Shown here one piece after another: positions 1-8,362 of a DNA stretch of 64,000 nucleotides (within the stretch, counting starts at the first letter, position 1; every line of letters begins with the position of its first letter). The stretch is from Psychroflexus torquis ATCC 700755 (GTDB lineage Bacteria; Bacteroidota; Bacteroidia; Flavobacteriales; Flavobacteriaceae). The notes beneath the pieces are model-generated. The model saw only the letters and a list, made by a program, of their open reading frames with translations. It did not search any database and was not told the origin of the DNA. The position numbers were made by a program, and so were the translations under genes. The stretch lies in contig NC_018721.1 in NCBI RefSeq assembly GCF_000153485.2, positions 310,001 to 374,000 on the forward strand. The letters run 5' to 3'.

Positions 1-481
1 GACAAAGCTCAATGCGGCGCGATTCTCCTGATGTCGAATCACTCAGCCACCACTAAGGTCTGGTCGTTGAGTGTTCTGACGATAGTCAGAATGTATCGAA
101 ACGACATTTCGCAGTTGGGCTTCGATACGATTCTCCTACTGTCGAATCACTCAGCCACCACTAAGATTTGGTACTGGGGCTTCGATACGATTCTCCTACT
201 GTCGAATCACTCAGCCACCACAAAGATTTGGTCGTTTCGTACTGGGGCTTCGATACATTTCGACAAAGCTCAATGCGGCGCGATTCTCCTGATGTCGAAT
301 CACTCAGCCACCGATTAAAATTTGGTACTGGGGCTTCGATACGATTCTCCTGCTGTCGAATCACTCAGCCACCACTAAGATTTGGTCGTTTCGTACTGGG
401 GCTTCGATACGATTCTCCTACTGTCGAATCACTCAGCCACCGATTAAAATCGTATCGAGAACTCGACAACGCTCGAACTGA
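1..481. repeat. Cluster of direct repeats, non-coding
   Basis: About six imperfect units share a core reading gattctcct, two variable bases, then tgtcgaatcactcagccacc. Most are joined by a linker containing actggggcttcgatac; spacing is 60-85 bp. Unit lengths vary because short pieces such as the tcgacaaagctcaatg segment come and go. The several small reading frames in all phases here are products of the repetition and are not genes. The block ends just past the 3' end of the M28 peptidase gene. I see no RNA fold or known element that explains it; it resembles dispersed intergenic repeats of Flavobacteria. Confidence 0.8.
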
Positions 482-494
482 CAAGGCCTAAAAC

Positions 495-2579
495 CTATAA
501 ACTTTCCAACATGTCTTTTAACTTATCGTCCAGTTCTTTTATGGCTTTGGCATATCGCTGGTCCCACATTTTTAGGTCTTGAGTGGCTTCAGTTTCAATT
601 TGATACTGGATACCTGGCAAAATCCAAGAGGCATAGCCACTAAATGGATCTGAGGAGGCATAAAGTGATTTATACCAGTCGCCGTAAGGCATCCCTTTGG
701 GATCCAAAAAGCTTTTTTCTAGCGCGAGCAGCTGAGCATTCAGTTGATTCTTTTGGCGTTTGGATATTTTTTCAGTGGAGAGGAGTTTCTCGAGGGCTTT
801 CGCCACTGAGGTAGTCGAGAGTTTTAAGCTGGATATCGCTTGACTTGAAGCTGTAAACCCAGTAAAATCAGAATAAAAAGAATTTACCTGCTGAGTCGCA
901 TTTTCAAAATGGAGTTCCAAATCTGTAGCATACCGCTCTATATCATAAGGAATAAACTCTGCATTGGCCAACCTTAAGCTCAAAATACCCATCAGTTTTT
1001 CGACCATAGGTCCCATCTGAAATTCGGGATCTACGAAATTCTCGTAATAATAAAAGTCATCGTAATTGGTATGGTATAAGGTAGGTCCGCTGGCTCCACC
1101 ACTTAAAGACGGCACGCCAGCAAACATATAAAAAGCAATATGGTCTGATCCCCCGCCCAGGTTTCCAATGTTGGGCTCTGGCTTCTTACCCGCCCAATGC
1201 TCATAAACGGTTTCCTCTGTATAGGGATAATCTACCGCTTTGGAAGCTTCTAAAATAAGAGTCTTAAGACTTGGTGCTGAAGAGGCTCCAAAATTTTTCC
1301 CAGATACCGCTCCATCTAAATTAATATAAGCGACCGCTTTGGCTTTTAGCTCATCCTTCATTTGCTCCACCCATTCGCTAGAGCCAATCACACCATGTTC
1401 CTCGGCATCCCAATGGGCAATCATAATAGAGCGGTTGGGTCTATCGCCAGCTTCGGCTAAACGCCCTAATGATTCTGACAAGCTCAACAGCATGGCGGTT
1501 CCCGAATTGGGATCTGTCGCTCCAAAAGCCCACGCATCGTAATGGCAACCAAGAATCACCCATTCGTCAGGTTGTTCTTTGCCCTTTAAGGTCGCAACGA
1601 CATTATAAATCTTGGTCATTTTTTTGGGTTGGTCGACTTTGAGTCTCACTTTCAAGTCCTTTCCACCGTTCACTCTATAGGTATAAGGCAATCCGCCTTG
1701 CCAAGTTTTAGGAACCACCTCACCTTTCATATGTTTAAAAATAGACTCTGCGGCACCATAACCAATTGGTGTTACGGGAATAGTGTGCAATCCTGCATCT
1801 TCTGGCGCTAAACGCTCTGGAGTGTCCTTATGGTCTAGTGGTAAGGCGGGTTGGTAGGGCGTCAACGGATCTCCAGTCCAGTCGGCGGTAAGCAAAGAGC
1901 CACGTTGGATTGCACTAGGGTTGTAATACACGCCTTCGGGGAAGGTTAAGCCTTTGGTAAACCCAGAATCTTTAGGATCGGTGTAGATAATAAGTCCGAC
2001 TGCTCCATGAGCTTCGGCAAATTTGGCTTTATACCCACGGAAGTTACCACCGTATCTCGCAATAACGATTTTATCCTTAACCGATACACCGAGTTCTTCC
2101 AGCTTTTCAAAATCGGCTTTGGTACCATAATTGGCATAAATCACCTCAGCAGTCACGTCTCCACTTCCCGAATAGGCATTCCAGCCTTTTACAAGAGTGG
2201 CGTTTTGCGAATAGGGATCTTCTTCCAGAGCTTCCTCTTTTTGATCGAGAAGTATGGATACTGGCGACACTACTTCTACCAATGAGGTTCCAGGACCGCT
2301 ACTCATATACACTTCGTAAGGATAGGTATCTACAGACCATCCAGCCTTATCCATCGTTGCAACCATATAATCTCTCACCTTTTCGTTGGCGGGCGTCCCA
2401 GCGATGTGGGGCTCTTGGGTTAAGGTTTTTAGGTGGGTTTTAAAGTCAGCCGGCTTCACCTGATTTAAAAAATCAGTTTCCTGCTGAGCTTGAGTTTCGG
2501 CAGAGGCTGGCGTAAAGCCTGTATAGGTTTGTGCACTTAAGCTAGCACTAGCCAATAGAACTATGATAAAATATCGCAT
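495..2579 (-). CDS. Secreted M28-family zinc aminopeptidase / glutamate carboxypeptidase II-like
   Basis: The 694-residue product should hydrolyse peptides outside the cytoplasm. A hydrophobic signal peptide ends near residue 17 (LASASLSAQ). A protease-associated domain lies at about 110-290. The M28 catalytic domain follows from about 320, with metal ligands in GCHYDAW (His346), TDPNSGTA (Asp356), WDAEEHG (Glu393/394), YINLDG and GGGSDH. The C-terminal 150 residues fit the transferrin-receptor-like dimerisation domain of the glutamate carboxypeptidase II group, and the full length suits that architecture. It stands alone, divergent from the cas9 locus. Exact substrate cannot be read from the sequence. 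The start is the only Met in front of the signal peptide. Confidence 0.9.
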   Translation of the reverse strand: MRYFIIVLLASASLSAQTYTGFTPASAETQAQQETDFLNQVKPADFKTHLKTLTQEPHIAGTPANEKVRDYMVATMDKAGWSVDTYPYEVYMSSGPGTSLVEVVSPVSILLDQKEEALEEDPYSQNATLVKGWNAYSGSGDVTAEVIYANYGTKADFEKLEELGVSVKDKIVIARYGGNFRGYKAKFAEAHGAVGLIIYTDPKDSGFTKGLTFPEGVYYNPSAIQRGSLLTADWTGDPLTPYQPALPLDHKDTPERLAPEDAGLHTIPVTPIGYGAAESIFKHMKGEVVPKTWQGGLPYTYRVNGGKDLKVRLKVDQPKKMTKIYNVVATLKGKEQPDEWVILGCHYDAWAFGATDPNSGTAMLLSLSESLGRLAEAGDRPNRSIMIAHWDAEEHGVIGSSEWVEQMKDELKAKAVAYINLDGAVSGKNFGASSAPSLKTLILEASKAVDYPYTEETVYEHWAGKKPEPNIGNLGGGSDHIAFYMFAGVPSLSGGASGPTLYHTNYDDFYYYENFVDPEFQMGPMVEKLMGILSLRLANAEFIPYDIERYATDLELHFENATQQVNSFYSDFTGFTASSQAISSLKLSTTSVAKALEKLLSTEKISKRQKNQLNAQLLALEKSFLDPKGMPYGDWYKSLYASSDPFSGYASWILPGIQYQIETEATQDLKMWDQRYAKAIKELDDKLKDMLESL

Positions 2580-2738
2580 GGGTTATGGGGTTTAATAATA
2601 CTATTGTGAATTTAGATAATTTTTAGACTCTTGATCGGGGGAGAAGTTAAAAATTTGGGGGGAAATAAATAGGTTGGCTTCTTAATATCTTAAAAATAGG
2701 AGAATATTGATTTAATTTCATATCCCTCGCGTTAGATG

Positions 2739-2769
2739 TTGTGAGTTTGTAAAGAATTTATTAAGTTTA
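2739..2769 (+). promoter_or_regulatory. Candidate cas9 promoter (Bacteroidetes type)
   Basis: TTG at 2739-2741, a 20-base spacer, then TAAGTTTA at 2762-2769, which matches the TAnnTTTG -7 box at seven of eight positions. Transcription would start near 2776, so the cas9 leader would run through the whole tracrRNA gene in antisense. No better box was found between the tracrRNA and the cas9 ATG. Inferred from consensus only. Confidence 0.4.
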
Positions 2770-2775
2770 AGTTCT

Positions 2776-2810
2776 TTAAAAAAAGAAAGCGACCCGTAAA
2801 GGCCGCTTTA
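2776..2810 (-). terminator. Rho-independent terminator of the tracrRNA
   Basis: On the minus strand AAAGCGGCC and GGTCGCTTT form a 9-bp stem (one G-T pair) around a six-base loop, followed by CTTTTTTT. It doubles as the last hairpin of the tracrRNA. Confidence 0.88.
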
Positions 2811-2858
2811 AATGTTTTCACAACGGAATAATCCTTATTGTGAATTGCTTCAAAATTG
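2776..2858 (-). ncRNA. tracrRNA of the type II-C CRISPR system
   Basis: Read on the minus strand, the first ~22 bases (2858 to ~2838) are an anti-repeat, ACAATTTTGAAGCAATTCAC. It is complementary to the first half of the CRISPR repeat (GTTGTGAATTGCTTTCAAAA) except for one missing base that would bulge. A short nexus-like stem GGATTATTCC follows, then an A-rich linker and a strong terminator hairpin. The order anti-repeat, nexus, terminator is that of type II tracrRNAs. It lies between the peptidase gene and cas9 and is transcribed away from cas9. Its existence also fixes crRNA polarity: crRNAs must come from the minus strand of the array. Ends are estimated from promoter and terminator. Confidence 0.9.
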
Positions 2859-2863
2859 TGTAC

Positions 2864-2892
2864 CAAATATATTAATATTATAAGACAACCAA
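2864..2892 (-). promoter_or_regulatory. tracrRNA promoter
   Basis: Minus strand: TTG at 2892-2890, 18-base spacer, TATATTTG at 2871-2864, a perfect match to the Bacteroidetes TAnnTTTG box. Initiation 5-7 bases on falls at the anti-repeat. The -33 element ends only six bases before the cas9 ATG, so ribosome loading on cas9 and tracrRNA initiation share the same 30 bp. Confidence 0.7.
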
Positions 2893-2898
2893 CATATT

Positions 2899-5800
2899 AT
2901 GAAAAGAATTTTAGGGTTAGATTTAGGAACAAACTCGATTGGGTGGAGTCTAATTGAACATGATTTTAAAAATAAGCAAGGACAAATTGAAGGATTAGGT
3001 GTTCGTATAATTCCTATGAGTCAAGAGATACTAGGTAAATTTGATGCTGGGCAATCAATCTCTCAAACCGCAGATAGAACAAAATATAGAGGCGTTAGAC
3101 GATTGTATCAAAGAGACAATCTTCGAAGAGAACGTCTACATAGAGTGTTAAAAATTTTAGACTTTCTTCCAAAGCATTATAGCGAAAGCATTGACTTTCA
3201 GGATAAAGTAGGTCAATTCAAACCTAAACAAGAGGTTAAACTCAATTATCGCAAAAATGAGAAAAATAAGCACGAATTTGTTTTTATGAATTCATTTATT
3301 GAAATGGTAAGTGAATTCAAAAATGCCCAACCAGAGCTTTTTTACAATAAAGGTAATGGAGAAGAAACAAAAATACCATATGACTGGACATTATACTATC
3401 TCCGTAAAAAAGCCTTAACTCAACAAATTACTAAAGAAGAACTAGCCTGGTTAATTTTAAATTTCAATCAAAAACGAGGCTATTATCAATTACGTGGAGA
3501 AGACATAGATGAGGACAAGAACAAGAAATACATGCAACTTAAAGTCAACAATTTGATTGATTCTGGTGCAAAAGTGAAAGGAAAAGTATTGTATAATGTA
3601 ATTTTTGATAATGGGTGGAAATATGAAAAACAAATTGTCAATAAAGATGAATGGGAAGGAAGGACAAAGGAATTTATTATTACCACTAAAACACTGAAAA
3701 ATGGTAATATTAAAAGAACATATAAAGCTGTAGACTCGGAAATAGATTGGGCTGCGATCAAAGCTAAAACTGAACAAGACATTAATAAAGCAAATAAAAC
3801 AGTAGGCGAATATATTTACGAATCTCTATTAGACAATCCTTCTCAAAAAATAAGAGGGAAATTGGTTAAAACTATAGAACGAAAATTTTATAAAGAGGAA
3901 TTTGAAAAGCTACTTTCTAAACAAATTGAATTACAACCTGAACTATTTAATGAGTCACTGTACAAAGCTTGTATTAAAGAATTATACCCTAGAAATGAAA
4001 ATCATCAAAGTAATAATAAAAAACAAGGGTTTGAGTATTTATTTACGGAGGATATTATCTTTTATCAAAGACCACTTAAAAGTCAAAAATCTAATATTTC
4101 TGGTTGTCAATTTGAGCATAAAATTTATAAGCAAAAAAATAAAAAAACAGGTAAGCTTGAATTAATAAAAGAACCTATAAAAACCATTTCCAGATCACAT
4201 CCCTTATTTCAGGAATTTAGAATTTGGCAATGGTTACAAAATCTTAAAATCTATAATAAAGAAAAAATAGAAAACGGAAAGTTAGAAGATGTAACAACTC
4301 AACTATTACCTAATAATGAGGCCTATGTTACCTTATTTGATTTTTTGAACACTAAAAAAGAACTTGAGCAAAAGCAATTTATCGAGTATTTTGTAAAAAA
4401 GAAATTAATAGATAAAAAAGAAAAAGAGCATTTTCGTTGGAACTTTGTAGAAGATAAAAAATATCCTTTTTCTGAAACCAGAGCCCAATTTTTATCACGC
4501 TTAGCCAAAGTTAAAGGAATAAAAAATACTGAAGATTTTTTAAATAAAAATACGCAAGTAGGAAGCAAAGAAAATAGTCCATTTATTAAACGAATAGAGC
4601 AATTATGGCACATCATATATTCGGTTTCTGATCTAAAAGAGTATGAAAAAGCACTCGAAAAATTTGCAGAAAAACACAACTTAGAAAAGGACTCCTTTTT
4701 AAAAAACTTCAAAAAATTTCCTCCATTTGTTAGCGATTATGCCAGCTACTCTAAGAAAGCTATATCAAAACTATTACCAATTATGCGCATGGGTAAATAT
4801 TGGAGTGAAAGCGCCGTTCCAACCCAAGTGAAAGAGCGTTCCTTATCAATTATGGAAAGAGTAAAAGTCTTACCCTTAAAAGAAGGTTACTCTGACAAAG
4901 ATTTAGCTGATTTGCTTTCAAGAGTAAGTGACGATGATATACCGAAGCAATTAATAAAAAGTTTTATTTCTTTTAAAGACAAAAACCCATTAAAAGGCTT
5001 AAATACATACCAAGCCAATTATTTAGTATATGGTAGACACTCAGAAACTGGAGATATACAACATTGGAAAACACCTGAGGATATTGACAGGTATTTAAAT
5101 AATTTCAAACAGCATTCCCTACGCAATCCTATTGTAGAGCAAGTGGTTATGGAAACCTTGCGTGTAGTGAGGGACATTTGGGAGCATTATGGTAATAATG
5201 AAAAAGACTTCTTTAAGGAAATCCATGTGGAATTAGGCAGAGAGATGAAAAGCCCTGCTGGTAAACGAGAAAAATTATCACAAAGAAATACCGAAAATGA
5301 AAACACTAATCATCGTATCCGGGAAGTTTTAAAAGAATTGATGAATGATGCCTCTGTTGAAGGTGGTGTACGCGATTATTCTCCGAGCCAGCAGGAGATT
5401 CTTAAACTTTATGAGGAGGGCATTTACCAAAATCCCAACACCAATTATTTAAAAGTTGATGAAGATGAAATACTAAAAATACGCAAAAAGAATAATCCTA
5501 CTCAAAAAGAGATACAACGCTACAAACTATGGTTAGAACAAGGATATATCTCACCTTATACAGGAAAGATTATTCCCTTAACAAAACTGTTTACTCACGA
5601 ATATCAAATTGAACATATCATACCACAATCTAGGTATTATGATAATTCTCTAGGAAATAAAATCATCTGCGAAAGCGAAGTCAATGAAGATAAGGATAAT
5701 AAAACAGCTTATGAATATTTAAAGGTTGAAAAAGGAAGTATTGTTTTTGGGCATAAGCTTCTCAATTTGGACGAATATGAAGCTCACGTGAACAAATATT

Positions 5801-7428
5801 TCAAAAAAAATAAAACAAAACTAAAAAATTTATTAAGCGAAGATATCCCTGAAGGTTTTATTAACCGACAACTTAATGATAGTAGATACATCAGTAAGCT
5901 GGTAAAAGGACTATTGAGTAATATTGTACGAGAAAATGGGGAACAAGAAGCAACATCAAAAAACCTTATTCCAGTAACTGGTGTAGTCACCTCAAAACTA
6001 AAACAAGATTGGGGGCTTAATGATAAATGGAATGAAATCATTGCTCCTCGTTTTAAGCGATTAAATAAACTCACAAATTCAAATGATTTTGGTTTTTGGG
6101 ATAATGACATTAACGCCTTTAGAATTCAGGTTCCAGATAGTCTTATCAAAGGTTTTAGCAAAAAAAGAATAGACCATCGCCACCATGCCTTAGATGCCTT
6201 GGTGGTAGCTTGTACTTCAAGAAATCATACACATTACTTGAGTGCATTAAATGCCGAAAATAAAAATTACAGCTTGCGTGACAAACTTGTAATCAAAAAT
6301 GAGAACGGTGACTATACTAAGACCTTTCAAATACCGTGGCAAGGTTTTACAATAGAAGCTAAAAACAACTTAGAAAAAACGGTTGTAAGCTTTAAAAAGA
6401 ACCTGCGTGTTATTAACAAAACCAATAATAAATTTTGGTCTTACAAAGATGAAAACGGAAATCTAAACCTTGGAAAAGATGGAAAACCTAAGAAGAAACT
6501 TCGCAAACAGACCAAAGGTTATAACTGGGCGATTCGCAAACCTTTGCATAAAGAAACTGTATCGGGAATTTATAATATTAATGCGCCAAAAAATAAAATT
6601 GCAACTTCAGTAAGGACTTTATTAACAGAAATCAAAAATGAAAAACATTTAGCAAAAATAACCGATTTACGTATTAGAGAAACGATTCTACCTAATCATC
6701 TAAAGCATTACCTAAACAATAAAGGGGAAGCAAATTTTAGTGAAGCATTTAGCCAAGGGGGTATTGAAGATTTAAACAAAAAAATTACGACTTTAAACGA
6801 AGGAAAAAAACATCAACCTATTTATAGAGTGAAAATATTTGAAGTAGGCAGTAAGTTTTCAATTTCAGAGGATGAAAACTCTGCAAAAAGTAAGAAATAT
6901 GTAGAAGCTGCAAAAGGCACCAACTTGTTCTTTGCTATTTATTTGGATGAGGAGAATAAAAAACGGAACTATGAGACCATTCCGCTTAATGAAGTAATCA
7001 CCCATCAAAAACAAGTAGCAGGTTTTCCTAAATCTGAAAGATTATCTGTACAACCTGATTCTCAAAAAGGCACATTCTTATTCACCCTTTCTCCTAATGA
7101 TTTAGTTTATGTACCAAATAATGAGGAACTTGAAAATCGTGATTTATTTAATTTGGGGAATTTGAATGTCGAACAAATAAGTAGAATTTACAAATTCACT
7201 GACTCAAGTGATAAAACTTGTAATTTTATACCATTTCAAGTATCAAAATTGATATTTAATTTAAAAAAAAAGGAGCAAAAAAAATTAGATGTTGATTTTA
7301 TTATTCAAAATGAGTTTGGCTTAGGAAGTCCTCAATCTAAAAATCAAAAATCAATTGATGATGTTATGATAAAAGAAAAATGCATTAAACTCAAAATAGA
7401 CAGATTAGGGAACATTTCAAAAGCCTAG
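2899..7428 (+). CDS. cas9: Cas9, type II-C crRNA-guided endonuclease, large form
   Basis: 1509 residues, well above the ~1000-1400 of most type II-C Cas9 proteins. RuvC-I is at the N-terminus (ILGLDLGTNSIGW, Asp8). The arginine-rich bridge helix is at about 60-88 (RGVRRLYQRDNLRRERL). A long recognition lobe follows, then RuvC-II (IHVELGRE, Glu778). The HNH domain has YQIEHIIPQS (His906) with Asn929 as its likely partner. RuvC-III is HHALDALVVA (His1096, Asp1099). The region after about 1150 is the wedge and PAM-interacting part. All catalytic residues are present, so it should cut both strands of target DNA. Gene order cas9-cas1-cas2-array with no csn2 or cas4 defines II-C. The extra length sits mainly in the recognition lobe and the C-terminal part. 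Confidence 0.98.
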   Translation: MKRILGLDLGTNSIGWSLIEHDFKNKQGQIEGLGVRIIPMSQEILGKFDAGQSISQTADRTKYRGVRRLYQRDNLRRERLHRVLKILDFLPKHYSESIDFQDKVGQFKPKQEVKLNYRKNEKNKHEFVFMNSFIEMVSEFKNAQPELFYNKGNGEETKIPYDWTLYYLRKKALTQQITKEELAWLILNFNQKRGYYQLRGEDIDEDKNKKYMQLKVNNLIDSGAKVKGKVLYNVIFDNGWKYEKQIVNKDEWEGRTKEFIITTKTLKNGNIKRTYKAVDSEIDWAAIKAKTEQDINKANKTVGEYIYESLLDNPSQKIRGKLVKTIERKFYKEEFEKLLSKQIELQPELFNESLYKACIKELYPRNENHQSNNKKQGFEYLFTEDIIFYQRPLKSQKSNISGCQFEHKIYKQKNKKTGKLELIKEPIKTISRSHPLFQEFRIWQWLQNLKIYNKEKIENGKLEDVTTQLLPNNEAYVTLFDFLNTKKELEQKQFIEYFVKKKLIDKKEKEHFRWNFVEDKKYPFSETRAQFLSRLAKVKGIKNTEDFLNKNTQVGSKENSPFIKRIEQLWHIIYSVSDLKEYEKALEKFAEKHNLEKDSFLKNFKKFPPFVSDYASYSKKAISKLLPIMRMGKYWSESAVPTQVKERSLSIMERVKVLPLKEGYSDKDLADLLSRVSDDDIPKQLIKSFISFKDKNPLKGLNTYQANYLVYGRHSETGDIQHWKTPEDIDRYLNNFKQHSLRNPIVEQVVMETLRVVRDIWEHYGNNEKDFFKEIHVELGREMKSPAGKREKLSQRNTENENTNHRIREVLKELMNDASVEGGVRDYSPSQQEILKLYEEGIYQNPNTNYLKVDEDEILKIRKKNNPTQKEIQRYKLWLEQGYISPYTGKIIPLTKLFTHEYQIEHIIPQSRYYDNSLGNKIICESEVNEDKDNKTAYEYLKVEKGSIVFGHKLLNLDEYEAHVNKYFKKNKTKLKNLLSEDIPEGFINRQLNDSRYISKLVKGLLSNIVRENGEQEATSKNLIPVTGVVTSKLKQDWGLNDKWNEIIAPRFKRLNKLTNSNDFGFWDNDINAFRIQVPDSLIKGFSKKRIDHRHHALDALVVACTSRNHTHYLSALNAENKNYSLRDKLVIKNENGDYTKTFQIPWQGFTIEAKNNLEKTVVSFKKNLRVINKTNNKFWSYKDENGNLNLGKDGKPKKKLRKQTKGYNWAIRKPLHKETVSGIYNINAPKNKIATSVRTLLTEIKNEKHLAKITDLRIRETILPNHLKHYLNNKGEANFSEAFSQGGIEDLNKKITTLNEGKKHQPIYRVKIFEVGSKFSISEDENSAKSKKYVEAAKGTNLFFAIYLDEENKKRNYETIPLNEVITHQKQVAGFPKSERLSVQPDSQKGTFLFTLSPNDLVYVPNNEELENRDLFNLGNLNVEQISRIYKFTDSSDKTCNFIPFQVSKLIFNLKKKEQKKLDVDFIIQNEFGLGSPQSKNQKSIDDVMIKEKCIKLKIDRLGNISKA

Positions 7429-7518
7429 TTTAAACTAGAAATACGTTATCCGAACTGAAAAACTCTTCAATGCTTATCAACCCTTAAAGAGTTAAAAGTC
7501 GGTGGAAATTATAAATGC

Positions 7519-7553
7519 TATACCTGCAACGTCTCAAAGACCTTGCAGGTATA
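7519..7553. repeat. REP-like hairpin, family 1 (second copy 8113-8147)
   Basis: TATACCTGCAA and TTGCAGGTATA are perfect 11-bp inverted arms around a 13-base loop. An identical copy lies at 8113-8147 in the second duplication unit. Such palindromes are what RAYT-type Y1 enzymes are thought to recognise. Confidence 0.8.
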
Positions 7554-7568
7554 AATAAATTAAAAAAA

Positions 7569-7688
7569 ATGACAGACACTGCTTCTCCTATGTTTCCAGA
7601 ACACATCTATCATATCTACAACCGAGCTAATGGAAGGTATGTTTTGTATAAGAAGAGAAGAGTTTTTCGTTTTTATTTAAAGCGTTAA
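7569..7688 (+). pseudogene. 5' remnant of a RAYT (Y1 transposase-like) gene
   Basis: An open stretch of 39 codons starts MTDTASPMFPEHIYHIYNR and ends at a stop. It matches the first ~30 residues of the RAYT family (IYHIYNRANG is shared with the complete gene downstream), after which homology is lost. The next hairpin begins at its stop codon. A partly deleted sister lies at 8161-8265. Confidence 0.7.
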
Positions 7689-7723
7689 ACACCTGTCAGG
7701 TTTTATAAACCTGTCAGGTGTTT
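7687..7723. repeat. REP-like hairpin, family 2 (second copy 8272-8305)
   Basis: Two CACCTGTCAGG-type arms face each other around a short A/T loop. Each arm is itself nearly palindromic. The copy at 8272-8305 has ACCTGACGGGT in one arm, so it is slightly decayed. Confidence 0.75.
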
Positions 7724-7778
7724 AAGTAATAATCCTTATGGATATTTGAAATAGTAAAGGAGTGTTAAAAACAAAAAA

Positions 7779-8099
7779 ATGGCAAGTACAAAAGCAATTT
7801 TAAGCACAGACAGCATCTATCACATTTACATCAGGGCAAATGGTAATGAACTTCTTTTTAAAACAAAAGATTATTACCACTATTTTCTTCAAAAGTATGA
7901 TTCCTATATTTCCCTAATTGCAGAAACATACTGCTATTGTTTGATGCCCAATCATTTTCATTTTTTGGTTAGGATTAAGAGAGAAAATGATTTAACGGAG
8001 AATTCTAAGATAAAATTAGAAAAGACAACCATAAAGACCAGACAGGTTTTGAAAACCTGTCTGGTCTGGTTTCTTGCCAATTTAGTAATTTATCGGTGA
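7779..8099 (+). pseudogene. Truncated, frameshifted RAYT copy
   Basis: The first ~75 residues match the complete RAYT at 8363-9001, including the HUH motif MPNHFHFLV. Relative to that gene one base is missing near 8012, shifting the frame so translation ends in LANLVIYR. At about 8095 the sequence passes into the second duplication unit, so the catalytic tyrosine region is absent. It still carries the internal palindrome at 8035-8067. Confidence 0.85.
8035..8067. repeat. REP-like palindrome inside RAYT coding sequence (copy at 8620-8652)
   Basis: AGACCAGACAGGTTTT and its exact inverse complement flank one base. In the intact gene the same palindrome lies at 8620-8652 (15-bp arms, TAT loop) and is translated in frame as residues 86-97, DQTGFINLSGL. 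Confidence 0.85.
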
Positions 8100-8160
8100 A
8101 AATTATAAATGCTATACCTGCAACGTCTCAAAGACCTTGCAGGTATAAATAAGTTAAAAA

Positions 8161-8265
8161 ATGAAAGAAACTGCTTCTCCTATGTTTCCAGAACATATCT
8201 ACAACCGAGCTAATGGAAGTGATATTTTGTATAAGGGAGAGAAGAGTTTTTCGTTTTTATTTTAA
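8161..8265 (+). pseudogene. Second 5' remnant of a RAYT gene
   Basis: 35 codons beginning MKETASPMFPEHIYNRANG. It is the counterpart of 7569-7688 in the second duplication unit, with nine bases lost inside the HIYHIYNR region and its own later frameshift. Confidence 0.65.
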
Positions 8266-8362
8266 GCGTTGAACACCTGACGGGTTTTAAAAACCTGTCA
8301 GGTGTAGAAGTAATAATCCTTATGGATATTTGAAATAGTAAAGGAGTGTTAAAAACAAAAAA

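Noticed and set aside
31..491. Open frames of 67-107 codons in the first 500 bases
   Set aside because: They are translations of the direct repeats in several phases, with repeated peptides (SNHSATTK, YDSPTVESLSH) and no gene-like features.
3486..3782. Minus-strand frames inside cas9 (also 4323-4712 and 5784-6110)
   Set aside because: Shadows of the Cas9 reading frame in an A-rich gene; compositions are Phe/Ser/Leu-rich and lack signals.
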